NCBI RefSeq assembly: GCF_003594875.1
Contig: NZ_QZEY01000003.1
Coordinates: forward strand, 124,001-188,000
From: Bailinhaonella thermotolerans
Lineage (GTDB): Bacteria > Actinomycetota > Actinomycetes > Streptosporangiales > Streptosporangiaceae
Length of the DNA stretch: 64,000 nt
Direction of reading: 5' to 3'
The position numbers and the translations under genes were made by a program. The notes under the pieces are model-generated. The model had not been told where the DNA came from and did not search any database. It was given only the letters and a program-made list of their open reading frames with translations. Below, in pieces: positions 16,572-25,659 of the stretch; position 1 is the stretch's first letter; every line of letters starts with the position of its first letter.

Positions 16572-17360
16572 GTGAGCGCCACACGTTCCCGCACCGCCGC
16601 CCCGGACAAGGCCTCCGCCGAGGCGATCGACCTGGCCCGGGCCGCCGCCGAGGACGTCGCCCGCCCCGGTGAGGTGGGCGAACACCTCGGGCTGACCGCC
16701 GAGGGCGACCGCGTCGTCACCCACTACTTCGCCTGCCTCGACCGCGCCTACCGCGGCTGGCGGTGGGCGGTCACCGTCGCGCGCGCCTCGCGGGCCAAGA
16801 ACGTCACGGTCAGCGAGAGCGTGCTGCTGCCGGGCGCCGACGCGCTGCTGCCGCCCGAATGGGTGCCGTGGAGCGAGCGGCTGCGCCCCGGCGACCTCGG
16901 CGTGGGCGACCTGCTGCCCGCGCCCGCCGACGACGACCGGCTGACCCCCGGCTTCACGGCGGCCGGCGACGACGGCGACCAGCAGATGATCTCGGAGTAC
17001 GGCCTGGGCCGCGCCCGGGTCCTGTCCCAGGAGGGCAAGGACCGCGCCGCCCGCCGCTGGCACGCGGGCGAGTCCGGGCCCCACACCCCGATCGCCCACG
17101 CCGCGCCCGCCCAGTGCTCCACCTGCGGCTTCTACTGGCCGCTGCGCGGCTCCCTGGGTTACGGCTTCGGCGTCTGCGCCAACGAATACGCCCCCGACGA
17201 CGGCCGCGTCGTCTCGGTGGACCACGGCTGCGGCGCGCACTCCGAGGCGGTCGTCCCCCAGCCCGTCGTGGAGGCGGCCCCGCCGATCCTCGACGACTTG
17301 GGCTACGACCTGATGGGCTCGGTCCACGACGACGACGCCGAGCCGCTCGGCCACTCCTGA
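16572..17360 (+). CDS. DUF3027 protein with zinc-binding-type motif
   Basis: A 262-aa actinobacterial DUF3027 protein of unknown function. The N-terminal half carries YRGWRWAVTVARASRAKNV, a family signature. The C-terminal half has cysteines arranged as a metal site (CSTCGFYWPLRG, then GVCANEYAPDDGR and DHGCGAHSE). The GTG start has only GAAGG directly before it. It diverges from the MFS gene over 79 bp and is followed after a palindrome by the sacsin-like gene. Confidence 0.8.
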   Translation: MSATRSRTAAPDKASAEAIDLARAAAEDVARPGEVGEHLGLTAEGDRVVTHYFACLDRAYRGWRWAVTVARASRAKNVTVSESVLLPGADALLPPEWVPWSERLRPGDLGVGDLLPAPADDDRLTPGFTAAGDDGDQQMISEYGLGRARVLSQEGKDRAARRWHAGESGPHTPIAHAAPAQCSTCGFYWPLRGSLGYGFGVCANEYAPDDGRVVSVDHGCGAHSEAVVPQPVVEAAPPILDDLGYDLMGSVHDDDAEPLGHS

Positions 17361-17374
17361 CCCCCCTTCCCCCG

Positions 17375-17421
17375 CGATCTCGCGGTTTCGCTCACGCTCC
17401 GTGACCGGAACCGCGAGATCG
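17375..17421. terminator. palindrome after DUF3027 gene
   Basis: Arms CGATCTCGCGGTT (17375-17387) and AACCGCGAGATCG (17409-17421) enclose an inner TCACG/CGTGA stem. A further copy of CGCGAGATCGGG lies at about 17432-17443. It begins 14 bp after the DUF3027 stop and has no U-tract. It is related in sequence to the palindromes at 20688 and 21796, which also pair around GCGGTT/AACCGC. Confidence 0.6.
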
Positions 17422-17469
17422 GTGTGACGCGCCGCGAGATCGGGTCCCGGGGCGTGGAAGACTCCCCTC

Positions 17470-17489
17470 GGGGAGAACGTCTTCTCCCC
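17470..17489. promoter_or_regulatory. palindrome upstream of sacsin-like gene
   Basis: GGGGAGAA (17470-17477) and TTCTCCCC (17482-17489) form a perfect inverted repeat with a 4-nt centre, 55 bp before the sacsin-like start. It could be an operator or a leader hairpin. Confidence 0.45.
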
Positions 17490-17544
17490 GTTGCTCCGGT
17501 TGGGTGATGGGCGTGCAGGCGCCCCTGGTCTAGGGGGTTCCCCG

Positions 17545-20500
17545 GTGAGTGATCCGTTCGGGACTGACGGGCTGCGGGAGCGGGTGCTCGCGGGATGGGC
17601 CGCCTCGCCCGCGCGGTTCCGGGAGGACGCCAACGCCGAGGAGGACTTCGCGCTCGGCGGCTACCGCGACCGGGTGATCGTCGAGCTGGCGCAGAACGCC
17701 GCCGACGCCGCGCTCGCCGCCGGGGAACGCGCCGTCGTCCGGTTCACGCTCTCCGGATCCGTGCTGGAGGCCGCCAACACCGGGGCCCCGCTGACGGCGG
17801 ACGGGGTCGAGGCGCTGTCCACGCTGCGGGCCTCGGCCAAGCGGGAGACCCCGGAGTCCGCGGGGCGCTTCGGCGTGGGCTTCGCGGCGGTCGCGGCCGT
17901 GAGCGACGAGCCGAGCGTCTTCTCGCGTTCGACCGGGGGCGTGCGCTGGTCGCGCGCCGAGACGTTCGTGCTGGCCTCGCGGATCCCGGTGCTCGCCGAC
18001 GAGCTCGGCCGCAGGGGCGGCACCGTGCCCGTGCTGCGGCTGCCGTTCCCCCTGCCCGCCGCCGGAGCCGACCCCGGGTCCGGTCCCGGGGCCGGCGTCG
18101 AGGTCGGCGTCGAGGTCGGTTCCGCCGCCGGCGCCGCGGCCGGCTCGGTACGGCCCGTGCCGGGTATGGCGGTGCCCGACGGGTTCGAGACGCTGGTGCG
18201 GCTGCCGCTGCGGGACGACGCCGCGCGGGAACTGGTCGCGCGGCTGCTGAAGGAGACCGGGCCCGCGCTGCTGCTGGCGCTGCCCGCGCTGGAGCGGGTC
18301 GAGATCGAGGTGGACGGGGAACGCCGCGCGCTGACCGCCGCCGAGGTGTCCGCCTCCTGGCGCACTCACTCGGTGAGCGGCGACATTCCGGCGGAGCTGC
18401 TGGCGGACCGGCCCAGCGAGGAGCGGGCGCGGCCGTACTGGCGGGTCACCTGGGCCGTCCCCGCCAAGGGGGAGACGCTGCCGGGCGGCGTCCCGCCGGT
18501 GGTGCACGCGCCGACCCCGAGCGACGAGCGGCTGGACCTGCCCGCGCTGCTGATCGCGTCGTTCCCGCTGGCCTCGGACCGGCGGCACGTCGCGCCGGGC
18601 GCGCTCACGGACTTCCTGGTGGAGCGGGCGGCCGAGGCGTACGTCGAGACGCTCTCCGGGATGGAGCCGACGCCGAGGCTGCTCGCGTTCGTGCCCGGCC
18701 CGATGGGGGCGGGGGAACTGGACGCCGCGATCCGGCGGGCCGTCCTGGCCCGGCTGCCCGACGCGCCGCTGCTGCCCGTCGCCGCCGCGTCGTCGCCGTA
18801 CGGCTCGCGCGAGCGCGGCGCCTCCGTGCCCGACCTGGCGCTCGACCTGGACCTCGGCCTCGACACCGTGCCCTCCACGGCGGACCTGGAGGGGCGGGTG
18901 CCGGGGCGCAAGGCCGTCGTGGTGGACGGCACTCCGGGGCTGATCACGCTGCTCGCCGAGTTCATGCCGGGGCTGCTGCCGTACGGCTGGCCCGCGCGCC
19001 ACGCCGCGCTGGGGCGGCTCGGGGTGAAGCGGGTGGACCTGGCCGACGTGGTGGACCTGCTGGGCGACCTGCGGCGGGAGCCCGCCTGGTGGCGCGAGCT
19101 GTACGAGGCGCTGGCCGGGGCGGACCCGGAGGCGCTGGGGTCGCTCCCGGTGCCGCTCTCGGACGGGCGGCTCGTGCGGGGGCCGCGCGGGACGCTGATC
19201 ATGACCGAGCGGGTCCCGGCGCTGGACCCGCTGGGGCTGCGGATCGTGCACCCGGAGGCGGCGCACCCGCTGCTGGTACGCCTCGGCGCGGCCGAGGCCA
19301 CGCCGCGGGCCGTCCTCGACGACGCGCTGACCAGGGCCGCCGTGGCCGCGTCGCTGGAGGAGGCCGAGCCGGAGGCGATCGCCGAGGCCGTGCTGTCGCT
19401 CGCGGACGCGGCGGGGCTGCGGCCGGGGGAGGAGCCCTGGCTGGGCGACCTCGCGCTGCCCGGGGCCGACGGCGAGTGGTACCCCGCGAACGAGCTGCTG
19501 CTGCCCGGCGGGGCGTTCGCCCAGGTCGTGGCGGCGGACGCGCCGTTCGGGGAGGTCGCGGCGGACCTCGTGGAGCGGTTCGGGCCGGGCCCGCTGGAGG
19601 CCGTGGGCGTGCTCGGGGACTTCGCTCTCGTCCGCGACTCCGAGGTGGTCATGGACGCGGACGAGAGCGACCACGGGCTCGACGACGAGGACGCCTGGAT
19701 CGAGGAGGTCCTCGACCGGCTCCCCGACCTGGACGTGCCCCCGGTCGCGCACGAGTTCGCCGCCGTCCGCGACCTGGAGTACGTCGGCGACTGGGACCGC
19801 GCGCTCCCGCTGCTCGCCCGCCCGCCGCTGCGCGAGGCCGTGCTGGAGCCGCTGCGCCTGCCCGAGGGCACGATGCCGTCGTACACCGGCTGGTGGCTGC
19901 GCGAGCACCCCGTCCTCAACGGCGCCTGCCCCTGTGACCTGCGGCTCCCCGACGCCGACCCGCTGCTCGCCGGGCTGTACGGCGAGGCGCGCGTGGTCGA
20001 GGAGATCGCGGACGACCTGGAGTTCCTGGAGGCCATCGGGATCCGGACGACGCTGGGCGCGCTGCTCGCGGAGCCCGGCGGGCCGAACGAACTGCTCGAC
20101 CGCCTCGCCGACCCCGGCCTGCCGGTGACGCGCGCGCAGCTCAAGGGCCTGTGGACGGCGCTGGCCGCGATCCCCGCCGACCGGATCTCCCCGCCCGCGC
20201 GCATCCGGGGCGTACGCGGCGGCGACCTGACGGAGGTCGTGGTCTCACCGGCCGAGGACGCGGTGGTGGTGGAGGCCCCGGACCTGCTGCCGCTGCTGGG
20301 GGACCGGACGCTCGTGCTCGCGCCGTTCGACCTCGCGGAGACCTTGGCGGAACTGCTCGACCTGCCCCTCGCCGGAGAGGTCGCCGAGGGCCCGGTCACG
20401 TCCCTGGGCGTCGTCACCGAGGTCCCCGCCGCGGTGCGCGCCCTGCTCCCCACCGCCCCCGAGACGTGGACCCGCCACGAGAACCTCCTGGTCAACGGGG

Positions 20501-20676
20501 TCCCGGTGCGCTGGCGCTACCTCGAAGGCACCGTCCACGCCGCCGACCTCGACGGCCTCGCCCGGGGTCTGGCCTGGGCGGCCGGCCGCTGGCAGGACCG
20601 CCTCACCGTCGCCGCCCTCCTCCACGCCCCCGAGTCGGCCCCCCTCCTCCTGGCCGAATCCGACCTCGACGTCTGA
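17545..20676 (+). CDS. sacsin/HSP90-like ATPase
   Basis: A 1043-aa protein with a GHKL/HSP90-type ATP-binding domain at its N-terminus, as in sacsin. The N-box is ELAQNAADAA (about 48-57), AANTG stands where HSP90 has DxGxG, and GRFGVGFAAV is the glycine lid region (about 109-118). The remaining ~800 residues have no enzyme motif I recognise, and acidic stretches occur (DADESDHGLDDEDAWIEE). The GTG start at 17545 follows a G-rich site; an upstream frame start would include intergenic sequence. It lies between DUF3027 and DUF2530. A chaperone-like role is inferred from the ATP site only. Confidence 0.8.
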   Translation: MSDPFGTDGLRERVLAGWAASPARFREDANAEEDFALGGYRDRVIVELAQNAADAALAAGERAVVRFTLSGSVLEAANTGAPLTADGVEALSTLRASAKRETPESAGRFGVGFAAVAAVSDEPSVFSRSTGGVRWSRAETFVLASRIPVLADELGRRGGTVPVLRLPFPLPAAGADPGSGPGAGVEVGVEVGSAAGAAAGSVRPVPGMAVPDGFETLVRLPLRDDAARELVARLLKETGPALLLALPALERVEIEVDGERRALTAAEVSASWRTHSVSGDIPAELLADRPSEERARPYWRVTWAVPAKGETLPGGVPPVVHAPTPSDERLDLPALLIASFPLASDRRHVAPGALTDFLVERAAEAYVETLSGMEPTPRLLAFVPGPMGAGELDAAIRRAVLARLPDAPLLPVAAASSPYGSRERGASVPDLALDLDLGLDTVPSTADLEGRVPGRKAVVVDGTPGLITLLAEFMPGLLPYGWPARHAALGRLGVKRVDLADVVDLLGDLRREPAWWRELYEALAGADPEALGSLPVPLSDGRLVRGPRGTLIMTERVPALDPLGLRIVHPEAAHPLLVRLGAAEATPRAVLDDALTRAAVAASLEEAEPEAIAEAVLSLADAAGLRPGEEPWLGDLALPGADGEWYPANELLLPGGAFAQVVAADAPFGEVAADLVERFGPGPLEAVGVLGDFALVRDSEVVMDADESDHGLDDEDAWIEEVLDRLPDLDVPPVAHEFAAVRDLEYVGDWDRALPLLARPPLREAVLEPLRLPEGTMPSYTGWWLREHPVLNGACPCDLRLPDADPLLAGLYGEARVVEEIADDLEFLEAIGIRTTLGALLAEPGGPNELLDRLADPGLPVTRAQLKGLWTALAAIPADRISPPARIRGVRGGDLTEVVVSPAEDAVVVEAPDLLPLLGDRTLVLAPFDLAETLAELLDLPLAGEVAEGPVTSLGVVTEVPAAVRALLPTAPETWTRHENLLVNGVPVRWRYLEGTVHAADLDGLARGLAWAAGRWQDRLTVAALLHAPESAPLLLAESDLDV

Positions 20677-20687
20677 CCCCCACGCGG

Positions 20688-20730
20688 TGATCACGCGGTT
20701 TCGCGCGCCGGGCGTGAAACCGCGTGATCA
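20688..20730. terminator. 15-bp perfect hairpin, GATC-type
   Basis: TGATCACGCGGTTTC (20688-20702) pairs perfectly with GAAACCGCGTGATCA (20716-20730) around a 13-nt loop. It lies between the convergent sacsin-like and DUF2530 genes and probably ends both transcripts. No U-tract. Confidence 0.7.
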
Positions 20731-20772
20731 GGGCGAAGCCGGGGGGCTGGTGGGCTTTGGGGCTGGAAGCCG

Positions 20773-20991
20773 TCAGCGGGAGCGGCGGTTGCGGCGCCAG
20801 ATGTAGGCCATGCCGAAGAAGCCGCCCACGACGCCCGCGACGCAGGTCCAGATCCACCAGTGGCGGCCCTCCGGCGGCTGGGCGATCAGCAGGACGACCA
20901 GGGCGATCGCCCAGATCGCGGTGCCCACCTGGACCGTCAGCATGTCCTTGGTCTGCATGGGAGGCGGGTCGGGCCGGCGCGGCTGCTTCAC
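20773..20991 (-). CDS. DUF2530 small membrane protein
   Basis: A 72-aa DUF2530 protein, a conserved actinobacterial family of unknown role. It has two membrane helices (VGTAIWAIALVVLLIAQPPE and WTCVAGVVGGFFGMAYIW) and basic ends (MKQPRRPDPPP; RRNRRSR). The GTG start has no clear Shine-Dalgarno. Confidence 0.8.
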   Translation of the reverse strand: MKQPRRPDPPPMQTKDMLTVQVGTAIWAIALVVLLIAQPPEGRHWWIWTCVAGVVGGFFGMAYIWRRNRRSR

Positions 20992-21043
20992 CCGTCCAGC
21001 GTATATCCGCGTGCCGGAGAAGGGTTCGAGGCCTGTTGTGGGG

Positions 21044-21058
21044 TACCCCGTAGGGGTA
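21044..21058. promoter_or_regulatory. CsoR/RcnR-type metal operator
   Basis: TACCCC (21044-21049) and GGGGTA (21053-21058) are perfect arms with a 3-nt centre, the arrangement seen in operators of CsoR-family metal sensors. The following TATATG (21057-21062) can serve as a -10 element with TTGTGG (21036-21041) as a weak -35, so bound repressor would cover the promoter of the DUF4396 gene 34 bp on. The family match is from established operator form; the regulator gene is not in the window. Confidence 0.65.
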
Positions 21059-21095
21059 TATGGTGTCCACCGATGTTCTCGGCACGGAGGAAACG

Positions 21096-21770
21096 ATGAG
21101 TCTCACCAGGCAGGCGATCAGCGCCACCCTTCACTGCCTCACCGGCTGCGCGATCGGCGAGATCCTCGGCATGGTGATCGGCACGGCGCTGGGCTGGGGC
21201 GATTTCCAGACCATCGTCCTCGCGGTCGCGCTGGCCTTCCTCTTCGGGTACTCCCTCACGATCCGCCCCGTCCTGAAGGCCGGCGTCGGGTTCCGCCGCG
21301 CGATCGGCGTCGCCCTGGCCGCCGACACGATCTCGATCACGGTCATGGAGATCGTGGACAACGGCATCATGCTCGCGGTCCCCGGCGCGATGGACGCGGG
21401 CCTGACCGACTTCCTCTTCTGGGGCGCCCTCGCCCTCGCCTTCCTCATCGCCTTCATCGTGACGGTCCCGGTCAACCGCGCCCTCATCGCCCGGGGCAAG
21501 GGCCACGCCGTCGTCCACGAGTACCACGGCGGTCACGGCGACCACGGCGACCACAGTGGCCATGGTGGTCACGGCGGTCACGAGGGCCATGAAGGTCACG
21601 AGGGCCACGAGGGTCACGGCGACCACATGGCGCACGGGAACCACGGCGGCCACTCCGCGCGTCAGGACGCCGACCACGCTTCGCACGAGGGCCACGGCGG
21701 CCACGCCCCGCAGGGGGCTCAGGCCGTACGGCATGAGCGCGGCGGGCACGACGGGCACCACGGCCACTGA
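21096..21770 (+). CDS. DUF4396 membrane protein with His-rich tail
   Basis: A 224-aa integral membrane protein of the DUF4396 family. About four membrane helices occupy residues 10-130, with polar residues within them (CLTGCAIGEILGM; DTISITVMEIVDN). The last ~85 residues are a His/Gly/Glu tail with about 26 histidines (GHEGHEGHEGHEGH), a metal-binding composition. GGAGG lies 5 bp before the chosen ATG. A CsoR-type operator covers the promoter, so metal-responsive expression and a role in metal transport, export or buffering are inferred. The metal (Cu, Ni, Co or Zn) cannot be told. Confidence 0.85.
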   Translation: MSLTRQAISATLHCLTGCAIGEILGMVIGTALGWGDFQTIVLAVALAFLFGYSLTIRPVLKAGVGFRRAIGVALAADTISITVMEIVDNGIMLAVPGAMDAGLTDFLFWGALALAFLIAFIVTVPVNRALIARGKGHAVVHEYHGGHGDHGDHSGHGGHGGHEGHEGHEGHEGHGDHMAHGNHGGHSARQDADHASHEGHGGHAPQGAQAVRHERGGHDGHHGH

Positions 21771-21795
21771 GCCCCGGCGCCCCACCCCGGCCGCG

Positions 21796-21831
21796 GTGAT
21801 CATGCGGTTTCGCGGGAAACCGCGTGATCAC
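21796..21831. terminator. 16-bp hairpin, GATC-type
   Basis: GTGATCATGCGGTTTC (21796-21811) pairs with GAAACCGCGTGATCAC (21816-21831) with one G-T pair and a GCGG loop, 25 bp after the DUF4396 stop. It is nearly the same sequence as the palindrome at 20688. Confidence 0.7.
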
Positions 21832-21994
21832 GGCGGGGGTGGAGGCGCGAGGGGGTGGCGCGGGGGTGTGGGTGTAGATCGGACTAACGACTCGATCTCG
21901 GAACAATCACCATCGGCGCGGAACCCTTCCGGTGTGAGGTCGGCTCCGCCACCCTTCGCCCGTGAGTGAAATGCAAACCCCCAAGGACGAGACC

Positions 21995-23473
21995 ATGGTC
22001 GCCAAAGAGGCGACACCGCCTCACGGGTGGCTCGACCGCTTCTTCGAGATCTCCGCACGTGGATCCACGCTCTCCCGCGAGGTCCGCGGCGGCCTGGCCA
22101 CGTTCTTCACGATGGCCTACATCGTCGTCCTGAACCCGCTGATCCTCGGGTTCGCCCAGGACGCCGACAAGCAGTTCCTCGGCGACGGGAACGCCCCGAA
22201 CATCCCGGCGATCGCCGCCGCCACCGCGCTCGTGGCCGGCCTTCTGAGCATCCTGATGGGGCTGGTGGGCCGCGTCCCGTTCGCCATGGCCGCCGGGCTC
22301 GGCCTCAACGCGTTCGTCGCCCTGGGCATCGCGAGCTCGATGTCCTGGGAAGACGCGATGGGCCTGGTGGTCCTGGAAGGTCTGATCATCGCCATCCTGG
22401 TGCTGACCGGCTTCCGCGTGGCGGTCTTCAACGCGATCCCGGCGCAGCTCAAGACCGCGATCAGCGTCGGCATCGGCCTGTTCATCGCCCTGATCGGCTT
22501 CGTGGACGCCGGTTTCGTCCGCGCCACCGGCAACCCCTCGCCCCCGATCGGGCTGGGCATCGGCGGTGAGCTGAAGAGCTGGCCGCTGCTCGTCTTCGTC
22601 GTCGGCCTGCTCCTCACCGGCGTGCTCGTGGCCCGCAAGACCAAGGGCGCGATCCTCATCGGCATCGTGGCCACGACGATCCTCGCCATCGTCGTCGAGC
22701 TGCTGGTCAAGGCGGGCCCGTCGATGGTGGACGGCAAGCCCAACGCGGGTGGCTGGGGCCTGAACGTGCCCGCCTTCCCCACGCGGCTGAGCGAGTTCTT
22801 CGGCATCCCCGACCTGCGCCTGATCGGCGACATCAACCTGTTCGGGGCGTTCGGCAAGGTCTCGGCGGTCGCCGCGATCCTGCTCGTCTTCACCCTCCTG
22901 GTGACCGACTTCTTCGACACCATGGGCACGATCGTCGGCGTCGGCAGCCAGGCCGGCCTGGTCCGCGAGGACGGCAGCCTCCCCCGGACCCGGGAGATCC
23001 TCCTCGTGGACTCCATCGGCGCGGCCGCCGGCGGTGCGGGCTCGGTCTCGTCGAACACGACCTACATCGAGTCCGCCGCGGGCGTGGGTGAGGGCGCTCG
23101 CACCGGCCTGGCCAGCGTCGTGACCGGTGTCCTGTTCCTCCTGGCGATGTTCGTGGCCCCGCTGGTCAAGATCGTCCCCTACGAGGCCGCGGCCCCCGCC
23201 CTGGTCGTCGTGGGCTTCCTGATGATGACCTCGATCAAGAACATCGACTTCAGCGACTTCTCGGTGGCGATCCCCGCCTTCCTCACGATCGTCCTGATGC
23301 CCTTCGGCTACTCGATCGCGACCGGTATCGGCGCGGGCTTCATCTCATACGTGATCATCAAGACCTTCCAGGGCAAGGCCCGGGAGATCCACCCCCTTCT
23401 CTGGCTCGTCTCCCTCCTGTTCGTGGTCCACTTCGCCATCGCCCCGATCAAGGCGCTCTTCGGGCTGGCCTGA
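21995..23473 (+). CDS. NCS2/AzgA purine permease
   Basis: A nucleobase permease of the AzgA/PbuG branch (hypoxanthine, guanine or adenine uptake), 492 aa. Family features are LATFFTMAYIVVLNP near the start, FAMAAGLGLNAFVA, TDFFDTMGTIVGVG and GSVSSNTTYIESAAGVGEG. About 12-14 membrane helices are present. The ATG at 21995 has AAGGA 7 bp upstream; the GTG at 21962 would add 11 residues and has no such site. It is flanked by a terminator hairpin upstream and an MFS gene converging downstream. Confidence 0.9.
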   Translation: MVAKEATPPHGWLDRFFEISARGSTLSREVRGGLATFFTMAYIVVLNPLILGFAQDADKQFLGDGNAPNIPAIAAATALVAGLLSILMGLVGRVPFAMAAGLGLNAFVALGIASSMSWEDAMGLVVLEGLIIAILVLTGFRVAVFNAIPAQLKTAISVGIGLFIALIGFVDAGFVRATGNPSPPIGLGIGGELKSWPLLVFVVGLLLTGVLVARKTKGAILIGIVATTILAIVVELLVKAGPSMVDGKPNAGGWGLNVPAFPTRLSEFFGIPDLRLIGDINLFGAFGKVSAVAAILLVFTLLVTDFFDTMGTIVGVGSQAGLVREDGSLPRTREILLVDSIGAAAGGAGSVSSNTTYIESAAGVGEGARTGLASVVTGVLFLLAMFVAPLVKIVPYEAAAPALVVVGFLMMTSIKNIDFSDFSVAIPAFLTIVLMPFGYSIATGIGAGFISYVIIKTFQGKAREIHPLLWLVSLLFVVHFAIAPIKALFGLA

Positions 23474-23540
23474 TCCCGCTTCGTCTCGTACGGCGGGCCG
23501 TCGCGTTCCTCCCCGGGGCGCGGCGGCCCGCCGTACCGCA

Positions 23541-24983
23541 TCACGGGTGGGAGGCGGCGGTCTTCGGGAGGAGGAACATCAGGGCGGCGGCGGCGACGTA
23601 GCAGGCGATCTGCCAGGGGAGGATCGCGGCCAGGGCGTCGCCGTACGGCGGGGGCGCGGGGGCGTCGTCGAGGCGGGCGAAGAAGACGGAGCCGAGGACG
23701 GCGACGCCGAGGGCGTTGCCGAGCTGGGTGACCGTGGTGAGGACGCCGCCCGCGGTGCCCGCGTGGCGGCCGGGGACTCCGGCGAGGACCACGTTGATCA
23801 GGGACGGCGCGGTCAGGCCCAGCCCGGCTCCGCCGAAGAACAGCGGCACGGCCAGCGCCCAGAACCCCGGCGTCCCCTCGCGGATCAGCAGGAGCAGGAC
23901 GACCTGGGACGCGGCGAGGATCAGGGAGCCGCTGACGAGCAGCGCGCGGCTCGCGAAGCGGGCCCCGGCGCTGGAGGTGAGGATCGACCCCACGGCGTAC
24001 GGCAGGATCAGCAGGCCGGTGTCGAGCGCGTCGCGGCCCGTGCCGAGCTGGAGGTACACCGACAGCAGCAGGAAGAAGGCCCCGAGCGCGCCGAAGAACA
24101 GCAGGCAGACCGACAGCCCGGCGGCGAAGGCGCGGACGCGCAGCAGGGCCGGGTCGAGGATGGGCTGCCCGCCCCGCGCGGCCAGCCGCCGCTGCGTGAC
24201 CAGGAACAGCGCCCCGACGGGGACCGCGCAGGCGAGGACGGCGAACCCCCACCACGGCCAGCCCCAGTCGCGCCCCTGGACCAGCGGCAGGAGGAGGAGT
24301 ACGGCGGCGCAGGCGGCGAGCACCGCGCCGGTGAGGTCCAGCCGCGCGCCCGACGGCGTGCGCGACTCGGGCATGAAGCGGGCGGCGATGACCAGCCCGG
24401 CGATCGCGACCGGCACGTTGACCCAGAAGATCGCCCGCCAGCCCAGGCCGAGCGGGTCCGTCTCGACCAGGACGCCGCCCAGCAGCGGCCCGGCGACCGA
24501 GGCCAGCCCGAGCACCGCGCCGTAGGCCCCGAGCGCCCTCGCCCGGGCCTCGGGCGCGAACGACGCGCGGATCACGCCGAAGACCTGCGGGATCATCAGC
24601 CCGCCCGCCAGTCCCTGGGCGAGGCGCATCCCGACGAGGACCCCGCTGGACGGGGCCAGCCCGCATCCCGCCGAGGCGAGCATGAACGCGCCCAGCCCCA
24701 GGAGGAAGACCCGCCGCCGCCCGAACTGGTCGCCCAGCCGGCCCCCGGTGATCAGGCCCGAGCCGACCGCGAGGGTGTAGCCGGCGAGCATCCACTGGAT
24801 CGCGGCCTCGCCCGCGCCCAGGTCGGCGGCTATCGCGGGGGCGGCCACGCTGACGATCGTGGCGTCGAGGAGTTCCATGAACGCGGCGATGAGGATCGCG
24901 GCCAGCACGACGCCGGCCGTCTTCCCGGTGAGGAGGACGGGTCCGGCGTCGGCGGGCGCGCGGGAGGAGGTGTGCGTGGACAT
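23541..24983 (-). CDS. DHA2 MFS multidrug efflux pump
   Basis: A 14-helix EmrB/QacA-type exporter, 480 aa. ELLDATIVSVAAPAI in helix 1, GGRLGDQFGRRR (motif A) and the long second half fit DHA2. AGGAG lies 7 bp before the ATG. It diverges from a MarR gene, and two MarR-like palindromes lie between them, so it is probably repressed by that MarR and induced by its substrate. Confidence 0.9.
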   Translation of the reverse strand: MSTHTSSRAPADAGPVLLTGKTAGVVLAAILIAAFMELLDATIVSVAAPAIAADLGAGEAAIQWMLAGYTLAVGSGLITGGRLGDQFGRRRVFLLGLGAFMLASAGCGLAPSSGVLVGMRLAQGLAGGLMIPQVFGVIRASFAPEARARALGAYGAVLGLASVAGPLLGGVLVETDPLGLGWRAIFWVNVPVAIAGLVIAARFMPESRTPSGARLDLTGAVLAACAAVLLLLPLVQGRDWGWPWWGFAVLACAVPVGALFLVTQRRLAARGGQPILDPALLRVRAFAAGLSVCLLFFGALGAFFLLLSVYLQLGTGRDALDTGLLILPYAVGSILTSSAGARFASRALLVSGSLILAASQVVLLLLIREGTPGFWALAVPLFFGGAGLGLTAPSLINVVLAGVPGRHAGTAGGVLTTVTQLGNALGVAVLGSVFFARLDDAPAPPPYGDALAAILPWQIACYVAAAALMFLLPKTAASHP

Positions 24984-25031
24984 GCGGCTCTCCTGGGCAG
25001 GGGACACGGTAAAATCGCTGCATAAGAAAGA

Positions 25032-25078
25032 AGCTGCGCGACGCAGCTAATATATCGACAAATTACTGCGTGATGCAG
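25032..25078. promoter_or_regulatory. twin MarR operators
   Basis: AGCTGCG-N3-CGCAGCT (25032-25048) is a perfect 17-bp palindrome and CTGC-N5-GCAG (25066-25078) a second, related one. A half copy GCTGCAT lies at 25017-25023. They are in the AT-rich gap between the divergent MFS (24983) and MarR (25099) starts. Confidence 0.75.
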
Positions 25079-25098
25079 CGAACTGAGGGAGATCCGCG

Positions 25099-25557
25099 AT
25101 GGCCGACGATCGTGAGAGCCTGCTCGGCGAGCTCACCCGGGTCGCGGTGCCGGGCTGGGCGATCCGGGTCGTGCAGCTCAACAGCGTGGTCGCCGCCAGG
25201 CTCGGGGTGACCGACACCGACGTGCAGTGCCTGCACGTGCTCGACCTGTACGGCCCGGCGACCCCGGGGGCCCTGGCCAAGCGCGTGAACCTCACCACCG
25301 GGGCCGCGACCCGCATGATCGACCGGCTCGTCGCCGCGGGGTGCGTCCGGCGCGTGCCCGACCCCGGCGACCGCCGCCGCGTCCTCGTCGAGCCCACGAA
25401 GGAGGGCGTGGAGCGCGCCTCCGCCGCCTACGCCGGGCTGGTCGCGCGCACCCGGGAGGACCTCGCCGACTTCAGCGACGACGAGCTGCGCACCCTGCTG
25501 CGCTTCATGACCGCCGCCGAGCGGAGCACCGCCGCCGAGGTCCAGGAACTCCAGTAG
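25099..25557 (+). CDS. MarR-family regulator
   Basis: A 152-aa MarR repressor: winged helix from about 50-110 (TPGALAKRVNLTTGAATRMI as recognition region, then DPGDRRRVLVEPT as the wing). GGGAG precedes the ATG. Divergent from the DHA2 pump with twin palindromes between, the standard arrangement for an autoregulated repressor of an efflux gene. Confidence 0.9.
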   Translation: MADDRESLLGELTRVAVPGWAIRVVQLNSVVAARLGVTDTDVQCLHVLDLYGPATPGALAKRVNLTTGAATRMIDRLVAAGCVRRVPDPGDRRRVLVEPTKEGVERASAAYAGLVARTREDLADFSDDELRTLLRFMTAAERSTAAEVQELQ

Positions 25558-25659
25558 CCCCGAAAGCCGTACGGCGGGGCCGCCGGATTCCGCGAAGGAG
25601 TCCGGCGGCCCCGCCGTACGGGAGGACGGGTGTCCGTGCGGGGAGCCCGCTCCGGGGCG

